DNA of 64,000 nt from Vreelandella olivaria (GCA_004295565.1 AP019416.1:2046001-2110000), one strand, 5' to 3'; positions 10,669 through 21,817 are shown, counted from the first letter of the stretch. The notes: generated by a model not told the origin, from the sequence alone. Made by a program: numbers and translations.

Positions 10669-10888
10669 AGTGAATTACCGAGGCTGAAGATGGGGCGGGG
10701 CTTTCTGGCGGAGGCTTTACGCGAGGGCGCTGTGAACCCATCCTTGGGCGCTACTTTTCCCATCTGACCGCCACGGATGGCGGGAATGCCGAAACTGAAG
10801 GGATCTGGTTTCGGCCATGGGAAAAGACCCTCGCTACAAGCCACCCCAGCGCCCCGGTCAGTTATTGCGCGGAAAGTAGCACTTTGAT
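10669..10888 (-). other. betB-betA spacer with coding-like element
   Basis: This 220-base gap holds no recognisable gene but is unlike ordinary spacer. On the minus strand it stays open from 10844 and reads FPWPKPDPFSFGIPAIRGG and GKVAPKDGFTAPSR. It also contains a perfect stem CCGCCA-CGGA-TGGCGG. I have the impression of seeing this kind of Pro/Gly-rich stretch as a repeated intergenic element in Halomonas genomes, but cannot confirm that here. It could form structure between the two bet messages. No second copy was found in this window. Confidence 0.35.
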
Positions 10889-12357
10889 TTAAAACACTGA
10901 CTCAAACGGCCCCATTTCAATCTGTACTGACTTGGTTTGGGTATAGTGGTTAAGCGTCTCGATGCCGTTCTCGCGACCAATGCCCGACTCTTTGTAACCG
11001 CCTACCGGCATTTCGGAAGGTGATTCACCCCAGGTATTGATCCAGCAGATACCCGCTTCCAACTTATGAATCACGCGGTGGGCACGGTTCAAGCTTTCGC
11101 TGAAGACACCGGCGGCCAGGCCATAGGTGGTGTCGTTGGCGCGGCGAATGACTTCCGCTTCGTCATCAAAGGCGAGTACCGACATCACTGGGCCGAAAAT
11201 CTCTTCGCGCACGATACGCATATCGTCGGTGCAGTCGGTGAATACCGTTGGGGCGGCCCAGGCGCCATTGGCAAAGCTGCCAGTGTTCCAGTCGTCGCCA
11301 CCCACGAGCAGGCGAGCGCCTTGCTCTTTGCCCAGGGCAATATAGGAGAGCACTTTCTCCTGATGCTCAAAGCTGACCAGGGGCCAAAGTTGACGCTGGG
11401 ATCCAGCGGATCGCCTGCTTTGATGCGCTTAACACGCTCCACCAGCTTGGCTTCAAAAGCGTCTTTAACGCTGCGCTCAACGAAGACCCGCGTGCCGTTG
11501 GTGCAGATTTGGCCGCTGGAGTAGAAGTTGGCCATCATGGCGGCATCCGCAGCGCGATCAAGATCGGCATCGGCGAAGACCAGCAATGGTGACTTGCCGC
11601 CCAGCTCCATGGTGACGTCTTTTAACGTCGAGCTAGCGGCGGCAGCCATGACTTTCTTGCCGGTACCCGCTTCGCCAGTGAAAGAGACTTTGGCGATGCC
11701 CGGATGTTCGGTGAGCATGGCGCCCACGCGGCCGTCGCCCTGCACCACGTTAAAGACGCCGTTGGGCAGGCCTGCCTCGGTGAAGATTTCCGCTAGTTTC
11801 ATTACGGTGAGCGGGGTTACTTCGCTGGGCTTGAATACCACGGCGTTGCCTGCCGCCAGCGCCGGGGCAGCTTTCCAGCAGGCAATTTGAATCGGGTAGT
11901 TCCAGGCACCAATCGCGCCGATCACGCCCAACGGCTCACGGCGGGTGTAGACAAAGGAGCTATCGCGCAGGGGAATCTGGCTGCCTTCGATAGCTGGCGC
12001 CAAGCCTGCGTAATACTCCAATGCGTCTGCACCGGTCACAATATCGACACTGGCGGTTTCGCTGATCGGCTTACCGGTATTGCGGGTTTCCAGCTCGGCA
12101 AGCTCGTCGTTGCGCTCTCTTAATAGCGCAACGGCACGCAGCATGATGCGCGAACGCTCCATACCGCTCATCGCAGCCCATTCGCGCTGGCCGCGTTGGG
12201 CGGCGGCGACGGCTGAGTCGACATCGGCTTGGCTGGCTTGGCCGATAGTGGCCAGCAGGCTGCCATCAAAAGGGTTGGTAACGGTAAATGTATCGCCTGA
12301 GGTGGCGTCTACCTGGCGACCATTAATATAGAGTGGCTGTACGTCTTGAGCGGCCAT
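10889..12357 (-). CDS. betB: Betaine aldehyde dehydrogenase BetB (one frameshift)
   Basis: NAD(P)-dependent aldehyde dehydrogenase that converts betaine aldehyde to glycine betaine in the cytoplasm. It starts [20 protein letters not shown] at 12357 with an AAGGAGA site. The Rossmann region includes [20 protein letters not shown] and [12 protein letters not shown]; the catalytic Glu is in [14 protein letters not shown] and the catalytic Cys in [17 protein letters not shown]. The frame slips near 11380. The second part ([20 protein letters not shown] ... [17 protein letters not shown]) runs to the stop at 10889, about 489 residues, normal for BetB. It lies between betI and betA. Confidence 0.95.
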
Positions 12358-12384
12358 GTAGGTCTCCTTAAATAGGATAAAAAT

Positions 12385-13004
12385 TTAGCTGCAAGTGCTG
12401 GATGCGGAGTGTGGGCATCCATAGTGAGCAAAAGCTGATCGAGATACGCGTGGGCAAGAAAGCGTGCTTCTTCAGCATCAAGGCCTTCTGGCGTTAGTGC
12501 GCCGCGCAGCCACAACCCATCAATCATCGCCGCTAAGCCGCGTGCTGCATTGCGGGCCTCTGCGCGGGGCATCACGCGCCGAAACTGGTGACATAAATTG
12601 CTGTAAAGGCGGCGGTCGTTGACGTTTTGCAACCGCTGCAGCATCGGCTTATGCATGCTGCTGGCCCAGAACGCTAACCACGTTTTGGCGGCGGGGCCGG
12701 TGACCTGGGTGCGATCAAAGTTGCCTTCAATAATGGCACCAATATGGGCGCGGGGAGAGTCGTCTTCCAGCGCATGGCGGCGAACTGCAACGGCATCCGT
12801 CAGGTCGGTCAATATCTGCCGCATAGTCGCTTCGAGCAGGCCATCCTTGCCGCCAAAGTAGTGGCTGATAATGCCTGCGGAAACGCCTGCGTGACGCGCT
12901 ATGCGCATCACCGTTGCTTCGGCCAAGCCGACTTCATCAATCGCTGCCATGGTTGCGTTAATTAACTGCTGGCGGCGTATTGGTTCCATTCCCACCTTTG
13001 GCAC
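12385..13004 (-). CDS. betI: TetR-family repressor BetI
   Basis: Choline-responsive repressor of the bet genes. The likely start is GTG at 13004 (VPKVGMEPIRRQQLINATMA, matching the usual MPKxGMxxIRRxQLI opening) with CAGGAGAA upstream; an ATG farther up (13088) would add an unlikely N-terminus and reach the operator. The helix-turn-helix is ATVMRIARHAGVSAGIISHY. The open frame runs on to 12309 inside betB, but adding one C to the CCC run near 12411 gives an end HSASSTCS with TAA at 12385-12387. That length of about 206 residues fits BetI (195-200), so I take this as the true end. Confidence 0.88.
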
Positions 13005-13088
13005 AGCGTTCTCCTGATTCGTTGAATGTCTAACAGGGGCGTTGCTTGAAACCCGAGCGTAGACATGATTACCTAACAATGATGGCAT

Positions 13089-13117
13089 TTTTTTATTGAA
13101 CGTTCAATCAATAAAAA
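13089..13117. promoter_or_regulatory. BetI-type operator between betI and the choline-binding protein gene
   Basis: A perfect 14-bp palindrome ATTGAACGTTCAAT (13095-13108) is embedded in TTTTTATTGAACGTTCAATC and flanked by AT-rich sequence. BetI operators in pseudomonads have the same TTGAxCGTTCAA look. It lies about 91 bases upstream of betI and about 46 upstream of the divergent binding-protein gene, so it could control both. Confidence 0.6.
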
Positions 13118-13153
13118 GACGCCGACAATATTTATCGATTTAAGGGGACAACG

Positions 13154-14091
13154 ATGATGAGCAGAACTCCTTCACGCTATGCAGGGGCTTTATTACTGGC
13201 TGCGGGCTTGCCAACGGCGGCCTATGCAGATGAGTGCAGCAATGTGCGCTTTGCCGAAGTGGGTTGGACGGACATCACCGCCACCACTGCGCTCGCCAGT
13301 GAAGTGCTCGAGGGGCTTGGCTACGAGCCCCGTGTTGATACGGTTTCCGTGCCAATTGCCTACGCCGGTATGCGCAACAACGATTTCGATGTCTTCCTGG
13401 GCAATTGGATGCCTTCCATGGCCTCTATCAGCGACCCCTATATCGAGCGCGGTGAAGTGGAGCGTTTGGTAGCCAACCTGGAAGGGGCCAAGTACACCTT
13501 GGCGGTTCCCCAATACGTTTACGATGCGGGCGTGACGTCGGTTAACGATTTAGCTGAGCATGCTGAACGGTTTGATAGCAGCGTGCACGGCATCGAAGCG
13601 GGTAACGATGGCAACGAGCTCATTGAGCAGATGATCGATGACGATGCTTACGGGTTAGGCGATTGGCAGGTAATCGATTCCAGCGAAGCCGGCATGCTGG
13701 CAGAACTGCGCGCTCGGGTGCCTAATGAGCAGTGGATGGTGTTTTTAGGTTGGGAACCGCACCCCATGAACTCTAACTTCGATATGGCCTACCTTTCTGA
13801 TGCCGATGACTATTTTGGCCCTGATTTAGGCGGCGCGACGGTGCATACCAATACCCGGGCCGGATTCGTGGATGAGTGCCCCAATGTAGGAGCGCTATTA
13901 CGCAATATGACGTTTACACTGGAAATGGAAAACCAATTGATGAGCGCCATTATGGATGATGGTGAAGATCCCCGCGATGCGGCCCGTGAATATCTAAAAG
14001 CCAATGAGAGTATTCTGGATGAGTGGTTGAGGGTGTCACCACTCGCGACGGCGAGCCTGGCGCTCCTGCTGTACGTGCAGCCATTCAGTAA
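13154..14091 (+). CDS. Choline/betaine ABC transporter substrate-binding protein (ChoX type), orphan
   Basis: Periplasmic binding protein of the OpuAC fold. Signal peptide ends TAAYADEC. Features of the choline subgroup include VRFAEVGWTDITATTALASE near the N-terminus, NDFDVFLGNWMPSM, and EQWMVFLGWEPHPMN; the aromatic residues in these loops are expected to cage the trimethylammonium head. A slip near 14030 (GG run) hides the natural end; restored it reads VTTRDGEPGAPAVRAAIQ with TAA at 14089-14091, giving about 312 residues. ATG at 13157 is an alternative start. No permease or ATPase gene follows, only a tRNA, so its transporter partners must be encoded elsewhere. Divergent from betI across a shared operator. 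Confidence 0.85.
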
Positions 14092-14191
14092 GATCGCTTT
14101 GCCACGCCTTTCTAACGAGTAGCGGCAAGCCGGAATCCGGCTTGCCTTTCGTTATTAAGGTAGGCATAATCTGCACCGTTGATGAGGAAAA

Positions 14192-14267
14192 GGCTACGTA
14201 GCTCAGCTGGTTAGAGCACATCACTCATAATGATGGGGTCCCTGTTCAAATCAGGGCGTAGCCACCA
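14192..14267 (+). tRNA. tRNA-Met (elongator, CAT anticodon)
   Basis: A 76-base cloverleaf: acceptor GGCTACG / CGTAGCC, D arm with GCTCAGCTGGTTAGAGC, anticodon loop CTCATAA (CAT at 14226-14228), T arm CCCTG-TTCAAAT-CAGGG, encoded CCA at 14265-14267. The body matches the elongator rather than the initiator tRNA, since the first pair is G-C. Confidence 0.95.
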
Positions 14268-14289
14268 CATCAGCATTAGCACACTCGCG

Positions 14290-14316
14290 GCTGTTTTTAA
14301 TAGAAACAGTTTTTAA
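14290..14316 (+). terminator. Terminator after tRNA-Met
   Basis: CTGTTT-N7-AAACAG stem directly followed by a run of T, 23 bases past the tRNA. It would end tRNA-Met transcription before the 4.5S RNA. Confidence 0.6.
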
Positions 14317-14336
14317 ACAACAGAGTGTGCCGTTAT

Positions 14337-14446
14337 GGTGGCCCCTTAGGTCCTCCCGCAACGCTAAACTGCGAACCCCGCCAGGCCCGGAAGGGAGCAA
14401 CGGTAGTGGTGGCTGCGTGTGCCGGGATGTGGCTTTTGGGGCCGCC
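14337..14446 (+). ncRNA. ffs: 4.5S signal recognition particle RNA
   Basis: Small bacterial SRP RNA that binds Ffh for co-translational membrane targeting. The conserved apical domain is clear: CTCCCGCAACGC, CCAGGCCCGGAAGGGAGCAA and the return strand GCGTGTGCCGGGATGTGGC. The ends GGTGGCCCC and GGGGCCGCC pair to close the helix. About 110 bases, the normal size. Confidence 0.93.
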
Positions 14447-14581
14447 TCCATTTCTGATTAGCAGTTGAAAGAAGTTTAACAACTGCCTTCCCCAATTTTT
14501 AGTAGCAGCGCTTGCTGATAACAGCGAGCCTGTCATGCTGGGTCGCTTGTGGCGATACTCAATAGAGTGCCGCCTGTCGTA

Positions 14582-14980
14582 TCAGTTGGTCGCTTTGTTG
14601 CTTATAAGAAATTCCTGCTCTTGACTTGATTGTTCGTTGTCGACCAAGCTCTCAGCGGCAGCGGCTATTTCAACACTTGGCTGCTTTAAATGGTCCAGTT
14701 GGCTCTTCAAGTAGCTAGTGTGAAGATGTTTGTTGTAAACCGACCAGCAGTGGAATGTCAGAAATGTAACAATGAAGCCCACCAACACTATTTTGATCAT
14801 GATTGAAGCGTAGAGTTGTTCTAGGATCGCTTCCTCCACAATGAAAAACATGTACAGTCTGGCCATCACCAAAACCCACAGTGCTAGTGTGGCCAGTGTG
14901 ATCAAGGTATCGCGTGATCGATAGCCCCAGCTTTTCTGGCAGGGGTTGTCGATGATAACGGGCATCAGTTTATTGTTCAT
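14582..14980 (-). CDS. pgaD: Poly-N-acetylglucosamine synthesis accessory protein PgaD
   Basis: Small inner-membrane partner of the PgaC synthase, needed for PGA polymer synthesis and activated by cyclic di-GMP in E. coli. It starts MNNKLMPVIIDNPCQKSWGY at 14980 and has two hydrophobic segments (LITLATLALWVLVMARLYMF and KIVLVGFIVTFLTFHCW); 132 residues against about 137 in E. coli. The start codon overlaps the restored pgaC stop, so translation is coupled. It is read in one piece with the end of pgaC only because of a slip in pgaC. Last gene of the pgaABCD operon. Confidence 0.85.
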   Translation of the reverse strand: MNNKLMPVIIDNPCQKSWGYRSRDTLITLATLALWVLVMARLYMFFIVEEAILEQLYASIMIKIVLVGFIVTFLTFHCWSVYNKHLHTSYLKSQLDHLKQPSVEIAAAAESLVDNEQSSQEQEFLISNKATN

Positions 14981-16217
14981 TGAATTGCTCCCCTCTGTCA
15001 GGACTAGTCCAGGTGGCAAGCCTCCCTTTTGGCGCAGCATAGCTCTTGGGAAGGCGATAATGACGGTGGCCATATTGATAATCCAATAGGCGAATGGATA
15101 CCAGATACTCCAGTAAACGCAGCGGAATATCTCCTTGTCATAGCGGCTGTCGATATAGAAACTGACGCTGAACTGGATGAAGCTGATGGCGATCAGGATG
15201 CTGCCGAAGTAGGAGAGCAGCTTGGCGGTGATAGGCCATGCCATAGGCATTAACAGTTGAGATATTAGCCATGCCACAATCAACGTGATAACGGAATAGC
15301 ACCACACCACGCTGACGATATACTCCAGCATCAGTAGCCAGAAGCGGCGGTTCTTCCAACGGATAGTTTGTGAGAAATAGCGCAGGAAAACTTCACCGCC
15401 ACCCTGGGCCCAGCGCAAACGCTGCTTGAAGAGTCCGCGTAGCGTTTCCGGCATCAGCACCCAGCACATGGCCCTGGGTTCATAGCGTACCTGGCCGCCA
15501 TTCAGCTGTAAGCGCCAGCTGACATCAATGTCCTCGGTGATCATGTCGGTATTCCAGCCACCAATCTCTTCCAGTGCCTTACGCCGGAAAGCGCAGATAA
15601 CCCCGGAAATGGTAAATACCATTCCGTAAATGCGCTGTGCGCGTTTGATCAAGCCGATGATGGCGGAGAATTCGCCAGTCTGAATCTTGCCGATGGCGGT
15701 CGAGCGGGTTCTTACCCGTGGGTTGCCGGTGACACCACTGACGTTTGGGCTACTGATAAAGTGGCTGACCATGTAGCCGATGGCGTCGTAGTCAAGTATC
15801 GCATCCCCATCAATGCCCACGATGATATCGCCTGTGGCGTGGCTCAACCATTGTTCAGGGCGCTGGCCTTGCCTTGGTTGGTCTGGTGTAATACCTGTAA
15901 TGCAGGATACTCGAGTGCTAGGGTGTCCAGCCGACTAGCGGTGTCGTCTTTGCTGCCGTCATTGACGGCGATCACATCCATATACGGGTAGTTCTGCTTG
16001 AAAAGATGGTGGATGGTCTCTTCCACATTTGCCTCTTCGTTATAGCAGGGCAGTAGCACCGTTACTTTAGGGGCGGTCTCGTCCCACGTGAAGGTGTCAG
16101 GCCAAGGCTGTTTGCGCTCCCAGTGGACGTAGAAGTAGATGCCCCACATATCCAGATGGTTGCCATCAGGCTTGGGTAGCCGAGTGTGAAGACGGCGAGC
16201 TGGTCAAGTATGTTCAT
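14970..16217 (-). CDS. pgaC: Poly-beta-1,6-N-acetylglucosamine synthase PgaC (three frameshifts)
   Basis: Family 2 membrane glycosyltransferase that polymerises UDP-GlcNAc into PGA. It starts MNILDQLAVFTLGYPSLMAT at 16217, overlapping the pgaB stop as ATGA. Catalytic features: VTVLLPCYNEEANVEETI, the DGD of VGIDGDAILDYDAIGYM, the general base region TDMITEDIDVSWRL, and the QxxRW motif in QRLRWAQGG. Several C-terminal membrane helices follow. Slips lie near 16150, 15845 and 15010. After the last one is corrected the end reads ATWTSPDRGEQFNEQ with TAA at 14970-14972, matching the SPDRG ending of PgaC. Confidence 0.92.
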
Positions 16218-18172
16218 GGGATGGCCCTAAAACGACGTCCGATGGAAAAGACCGGTCGCATCACATTGATATCTGGATGATTTTGGTGAAAGTCATCTGG
16301 ATAGTAACCAATGTTATTGATACCTTCTTCGCGCAGAATGCGAACCCACTGAGCGATCTCAGCGCTGGGAATAGGGGTTTGGGTATGCCAGTTTTGTGTT
16401 TGTAATTCGAATACCAATTGGTCGGCGCTTACCTGAGCTAGCGAACGCTGGGCAAGGCTTCTCAGCCACGCATCGGGATTCTCGGCTTCTTCCATGTAGG
16501 GCATAGCCATCACGGCGACGAAGTCATAGCCACTGGCAAAGTTTTGCATATCCTGGGCAAACCAACGCTGGCTACGCGGCTCCATTACCGTGACGGCGTA
16601 AAGGTTGCGCGAGGTGGTGAATACCTTATTGTCCGCTTGGCGATAGTAGTTCGCGGCCTGCTCCAGCTCGAGAGTGAAATCGGTTAGGTATTCGGTCTTG
16701 AAACGCACCCAGGCAGTCATCAAGCCTTCGTCATTGCGTATCGCGTTGATATCTCTTGGCAATGACGCGCTCTGATAAGCGCTCAAGGCGTTAGGAGAGG
16801 CATCCTCAAAGTCGGTAAAGAAGGCATCGTCGTGAAACAGCAAACCATCGAACTTGGTCAGTCGACCAAGATCTTGGTAAATCTCACGAATGGTACGACG
16901 GTTCGCTTCCACGTAAGGCGAGAGTCGACGGTAGTGATCGGGTGACTCGTTGCCAGTTCTAACATCGGTGACATACTGATAACCAGGCCCCAGGTCAAAC
17001 GAGAGTACTGGCATCCATGCATATACCTTTACGTTCGCGCGTTTCTTTAACTGCCAGGCGACTCGGTTGAAAAGGTCAGCCCTAACGGGCAAATGCCGGT
17101 TGGGGAAGTAGAGTGCATCGGCGACTCCGTCACCATCCGGATCAGCGTAAGCTTGCAGGTACACTGTGCTGACACCGTAACGGGAAATACGCTCAATTAA
17201 CCGGTCGAGGTTCTGCTCTTGCTGAATGGGATCTGGGTCATACACATAATCCAGGTGCATGCACAATGCGTAGCTCTTCCATCTCCCATACGCGATTGGA
17301 GAGTATCTCCTCTATCGTTTCCAGGGTGGTCTCCTGGTCAATGAGGTAGCGGTTCATACTGCGCATTGAGTCATTGAGTTGGTTGGGGGCACTGAGCAAG
17401 CTGAAAGTGTATTCCATGCCATATTGGGCGGCGATATCGAGAGTCGCCTCGCTGTAGGCACCGTAGGGCCATACCATGATACGAGGGCTCTGGCCTAACT
17501 GTTCTTGGAATCGTTGCTGGGTACGAGCCATATCGTTACGAATTCGCTCAAGGTAAGCAGCTTCGCTTTCATAACCGCTGCGCGCGTTCCATATGCTGGT
17601 GACCGCGGCTGCTTGTTCGTTACCCATGGGGTTACCGACTACCCCGTAATGAAGGTCGTGGGAGTGGGAGGCGATTTCCACCAGCGGTGATTCGTTCAGT
17701 GTTCTAACCTGCTCCCAACTGAGAAAGCGTTCGCGGGGCAGGGTGATGTTGCCATAGGGCACACGGCCACCAGCGGGTACATCCAGCCAACTGCCTACCA
17801 CAGCTTGTACGGCGGGGAAGTTGTAGAGCTTGAGTAGCGGGAACACAATGTCATAAAAGCTGCGATAGCCATCATCGAAAGTCAGCAGTACGGCTTTGTC
17901 TGGCAGAGGCTGCCCCCAGCTTTGGCATCCAGAATCTGCTGTAAACTCACTGGCTGGTATCCGCCAACCGCAATGAGGTTGAAGTGTTCAATTAGCCGGC
18001 TGCGAGTAATGGTCTGCGAATAGATATCCAGCTCGGGGGTGACGCTGGAGTCGACAATATCGTGATAGCTGATCACCACATAATCTCCCGGCAAGCGGTC
18101 AGCCTGGGCCTGCTGAATATTGACCACTACCAGCAGAACCGCGCTCATTACAATAACGCGCCAGAGTGTCAT
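16214..18172 (-). CDS. pgaB: Poly-N-acetylglucosamine deacetylase PgaB (two frameshifts)
   Basis: Periplasmic two-domain protein that partly deacetylates PGA so it can be exported. It starts MTLWRVIVMSAVLLVVVNIQ at 18172, with a signal peptide that lacks the lipobox Cys of E. coli PgaB. The N-terminal carbohydrate esterase 4 domain has VVISYHDIVD, the TFDDGY catalytic motif (spanning the slip near 17890) and IASHSHDLHYG with the metal-binding His residues. After a second slip near 17250 comes the C-terminal glycoside-hydrolase-like domain (VSTVYLQAYADPDGDGVADA, DGLLFHDDAF, YDFVAVMAMPYME). Overlaps pgaA and pgaC by 4 bases each. Confidence 0.93.
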
Positions 18173-20593
18173 AGGAATCTCCATACAAAGCCGGCCGAAA
18201 TAACATTGTCATATTCAGGAACACCGTCGTAGACGGCTCGTTCGCGGGTAATGCCATATTCAAAATTTACGGTGGGGGTTAGCTCCCAGCGGTGTTGGTA
18301 CCCAATTGACCAAGTGTTCTCGCTGTCGAAATCTTCTTGCCAGTAGCGTCCTGAACCGAGGGAAACGGACTGGATAAAGGACTGCCGGTAGTCAATCGGG
18401 GTTTCGTAGTTGACGGTTAATACACCGGCCAGGCTTGCATCGCGCCGGGGATTGAAATAGCTGGCATCCACCTCATCATTACGTGATGCGGATGCCTGCA
18501 CCTCTGCGTTGACCTGCCAGCGATCCAGATGATAAAGCGTTTGATTCCAGTAGCCGTAAATGGATTGACGCAGGTTGCTGTCGTCAAAATCGGTGGCCAT
18601 CACGCCGATAGCGCCAGCTCCGCGCTCGTCGTGCCGATAAGCCAGCTCAGCACGGTAACGGTCTGCGTTGACACCATCTTTCAGTGCTCTTAGCGGTGTG
18701 TCGGTGGTGTTTATCTCGACGCCAAGCCTCGTGGTAATGTGATCCGTTGGGGCATACTGCAGCTCGGCGAGGGCCAGGAAGTCATCGTTGAGCTGTGAGC
18801 CGTGGCCCGCAGCCAGAGTGACTGTGGCTGGGTGAAGGTTCCATTCGTAGCCTGCTATGTTGTAGGAGGCATAGAGATCCTCATCGTCAAACTCTCCAAA
18901 TTGGCCAATACGTTGTGCGAAAGGACGGGAGCCGTTGCTGTTTCGCGGCCCTTCAAGAAGTACTTCATAGCGCCACTCGCGAGATGCTTGAGTACCGCTA
19001 CCTTGCCCTTGCTGCGCTCGAACGTACTGCTGAGTTGAGGGGCACGTTGTTCGTGCCACTCTCGCGCTAGGTCGTCCCTTGAGGCACTAGGCCTTGCTTC
19101 AGTAATCGTTCTCGCAATTTCATCAGTGGTGCCTTGCCACTGGCCCCGCTGCAATCGGGCTAGCAGCACACCGTGCTGAGCGACAGTTTGTTGGTCAGGT
19201 GGAAGTAGTTGCTCAGCTTGTTGGTAAGAGGTTTCTGCCTTTCTTGGCCAACCTCTCTCACGCTCAATATCCCCTTTCATAAGCCAAAGGTAGGGATCCG
19301 CGGGTGCTTGATTCTGATATTCAGCAAGACGCTCGCTGGCCTCGTCGGTACGGCCACGCCAGGCATCAAGTAGCACTTCCAGCATCAAAACTTTTTTGGT
19401 AGTTGGGGTTTTCGATGCGAACGGTGCGCGTGAAATCTAGGCGTTGTTCAGGTTCGCTGGCGCGCCACTCTGCCAATAACCTATCCGCATCGCGGAATCG
19501 CTGGGCATCGGTGTAACTGTAAAATAGTCCTTCGTTGAGTGGGTCGTCAGGATTTGTTGCTTGAGCAGGGATTGTCGAATCAGGTTTTCGTAGAGGTCGA
19601 TGGCTTCATCTGGACGCCCCATGCCATTCAGTGCATAGGCTCTGGCACGTGCTACGTAGCTTGGTAGCTGGCCGTGCTGGTTTTCAAGCCTCATGGCTAG
19701 TGCTTCCGCTTCAGAGAATCGTCTCAGCTCTGCGAGCGCCACCACCTTGTCGTATTCAGCAATGGTGATAAGTTCTTGAGGGGCGTTAGGTGTGTTCAAA
19801 ACGCTGTTCAATTGCGCCAATCCCCCCGCAGTTCTTGTCGGCTGGTCGGTATGTATACCTAGCCGTATATCCGTTACCCCTTCATAGTAAGTAAGCCATA
19901 GGCGGTCACTGTCGCTGAAGACATCGGGATTAGACTGCATGATACGGCGTGCCGCCGAGCTGGCGCCAAGCCCGACGGCCAGACGATAAAGTGCTTGTAA
20001 TTCGCCCGTATTACTTGGATCTTGAGCTACCAGGGCTTGGCGGGCGTCCAGCTCTTGCATGGCGTTAGTTGTCTGTGCTGCTAGGTAGCCCTTTGCCTCA
20101 AGCCCTGCCGTTGTTGTGCCGGCTACTTGGTTGTACTGCTGCAACGATATATCCGCCAGTGTGTAATTGCCCATGTCGGTATGAACCAACGCTTGGCCAA
20201 GCCACCCCTGCGCGTTTGAAGGGTTTCGATAGGTGAGTGTTTGGAACATATCCAGCGCCTTATCGTATTCGCCCGCACTTCGAGCGGCCCCAGCAAGGTT
20301 GGCAAGTTCTGAATCACTGTAATTTTCTGTTTGGCACCAGGGGCACACGTCCAATGCTTCCTGATGGCGAGCGGCACGTACCAGCAGTGCTACCAGATCA
20401 GCCCGAACACGCACATCGCGTGTTTGGTGATAAAGTGACTGTAGACCGTCAATGGATGTTTCCAATGCCCCTGGCGTGCCTGGATAACCAGTGCTTCGCG
20501 TTGCGCATCAGTCGTTGTTTGCGCTTGTGCTGCACTGGTGGTTAGGCAGGCGAGCAGGCAAATCGGCAGTAGGGAGCTAGGACGATTCTGCAT
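18169..20593 (-). CDS. pgaA: Outer-membrane PGA export porin PgaA (several frameshifts)
   Basis: First gene of the operon. It starts MQNRPSSLLPICLLACLTTS at 20593 with signal peptide ending AQAQ. A long periplasmic region is rich in TPR-like helices (LANLAGAARSAGEYDKALDM, NAQGWLGQALVHTDMGNYTL), followed by a C-terminal 16-strand-type barrel with alternating residues (YRAELAYRHDERGAGAIGVM, FEYGITRERAVYDGVPEYDN) that ends in GFVWRFL, typical of outer-membrane proteins. About 805 residues, as in E. coli PgaA. Slips lie near 20455, 19560, 19430 and 19060. The stop overlaps the pgaB start. Confidence 0.9.
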
Positions 20594-20943
20594 GGTGATA
20601 TTCCCACCCTGAAACTTATGACAGTGTGTTTGTAATAAAATGTATCTTTCAGTGTATAGGAGTTACTTTAAGTAAATATTGAACTAAAACGTGAACTTAA
20701 ACAGGAATCTCATCAGTCTCACGCCTTAGTTAACTCATCCTGGCGCTATGATGAATGGCCTTATCAACATGGCTGTTAAGAATAAATGCCCTTTAACTTC
20801 CGTGGGGTAAGTAATGAGCTGGCTCAAGGCCGAAGAGTGTGGGGTTCTTACTTGTCTGGCTCGTTGAGCTAGGCATTGCTTCAACTGCGGTCATCATTTC
20901 TAGGTTTCGTTGAGCTATCGCGGTACTAACAGATAACTATTCA
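20594..20943. other. Intergenic region between pgaA and the DUF3750 gene
   Basis: About 350 bases, fairly AT-rich next to pgaA. It must hold the divergent promoters for the pga operon and the DUF3750 gene, but I could not fix a convincing -35/-10 pair, operator or riboswitch in it. No open frame of note. Confidence 0.4.
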
Positions 20944-21715
20944 GTGACGGATGAAACAATGAGAATGCTACTGCGAGGGATGCTTAGCCTTGTGGCGCTA
21001 TTAGCGTTGCTGTTGGCGGGGCCTGTTTGGATATTGGCGAGTAATCAGGTGGTGACTAATGCTCATTGGTCATCGTTAGATCGGTCATCTGCTGGTATAG
21101 CACCTGATCCAGCGGAGAATTCCGAAGCCGTGGTTCAGGTCTATTCCGCACGTGCTTATAACTGGCGTGGGGCGTTTGGCGAACATATCTGGATTGCGAC
21201 CAAGGCGGAAAATGCCGATAGCTACCGACTTCATCAAGTGTTGAGCTGGCGGCGCCCAACGGTGGTCTCTTCCATTGATACGCCCGATCGAGCTTGGTTT
21301 GGCAATCCCCCACACTGTTAGCCGATTATCGCGGTGAGGCGGCAGCCCAGCTCATACCGCAGATAGAGGTCGCCGCCGTTAACTATCCCCAGGCTGAGCT
21401 TTATCGAATCTGGCCTGGGCCGAACAGCAATAGCTTTATTGCCTGGGTAATACGCGAAGTACCCGGTTTTGAGGTGTCGCTTCCGGTAACGGCAATCGGT
21501 AAGGACTACATTTTCAATGGTGTTTTGCGGCGGTGCCCAGCGGCACCGGTTATCAGCTCTCATTTGGCGGGGTGGCAGGCATTATGTTGGCACTGGAGGA
21601 GGGGCTCGAGCTTAATCTCCTCGGTTTGAGCTTTGGTATCGACGTTATGCGGCCCGCTCTGAAACTGCCAGGTATAGGACGGTTAGGGATGCACGCCAAA
21701 GTGTTGGGAGGTTAA
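20944..21715 (+). CDS. DUF3750 family protein (two frameshifts)
   Basis: Membrane-anchored protein of unknown function. Start is GTG at 20944 or ATG at 20959 (MRMLLRGMLSLVALLALLLA); a single N-terminal hydrophobic segment is followed by a domain with the DUF3750 pattern: YNWRGAFGEHIWIATK, YRIWPGPNSNSFIAWVIREV, LPVTAIGKDYI, PSGTGYQLSFGGVAGIM and EEGLELNLLGLSFGIDVMRP ALKLPGIGRLGM. Slips near 21308 and 21533. About 255 residues. No role has been assigned to the family that I know of. The stand-alone position beside pga gives no clear clue. Confidence 0.8.
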
Positions 21716-21817
21716 TCGCGTTTGTATTACTGGGTAACTGTATTTGCAGATACTTTTTATTGATTTAGTATTTGGAGGAAGGGGTTGGAAGTTATGGCTA
21801 TTAGCTAAGGAGCCGCA

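Noticed and set aside
12309-12384. BetI extending 49 bases into betB
   Set aside because: One added C in a CCC run gives a stop at 12385 and the usual BetI length.
14582-15847. Apparent PgaC-PgaD fusion protein in one open frame
   Set aside because: The other frame at the junction restores the standard PgaC ending (TSPDRGEQFNEQ, TAA at 14970), overlapping a proper pgaD ATG. A one-base slip explains the fusion.
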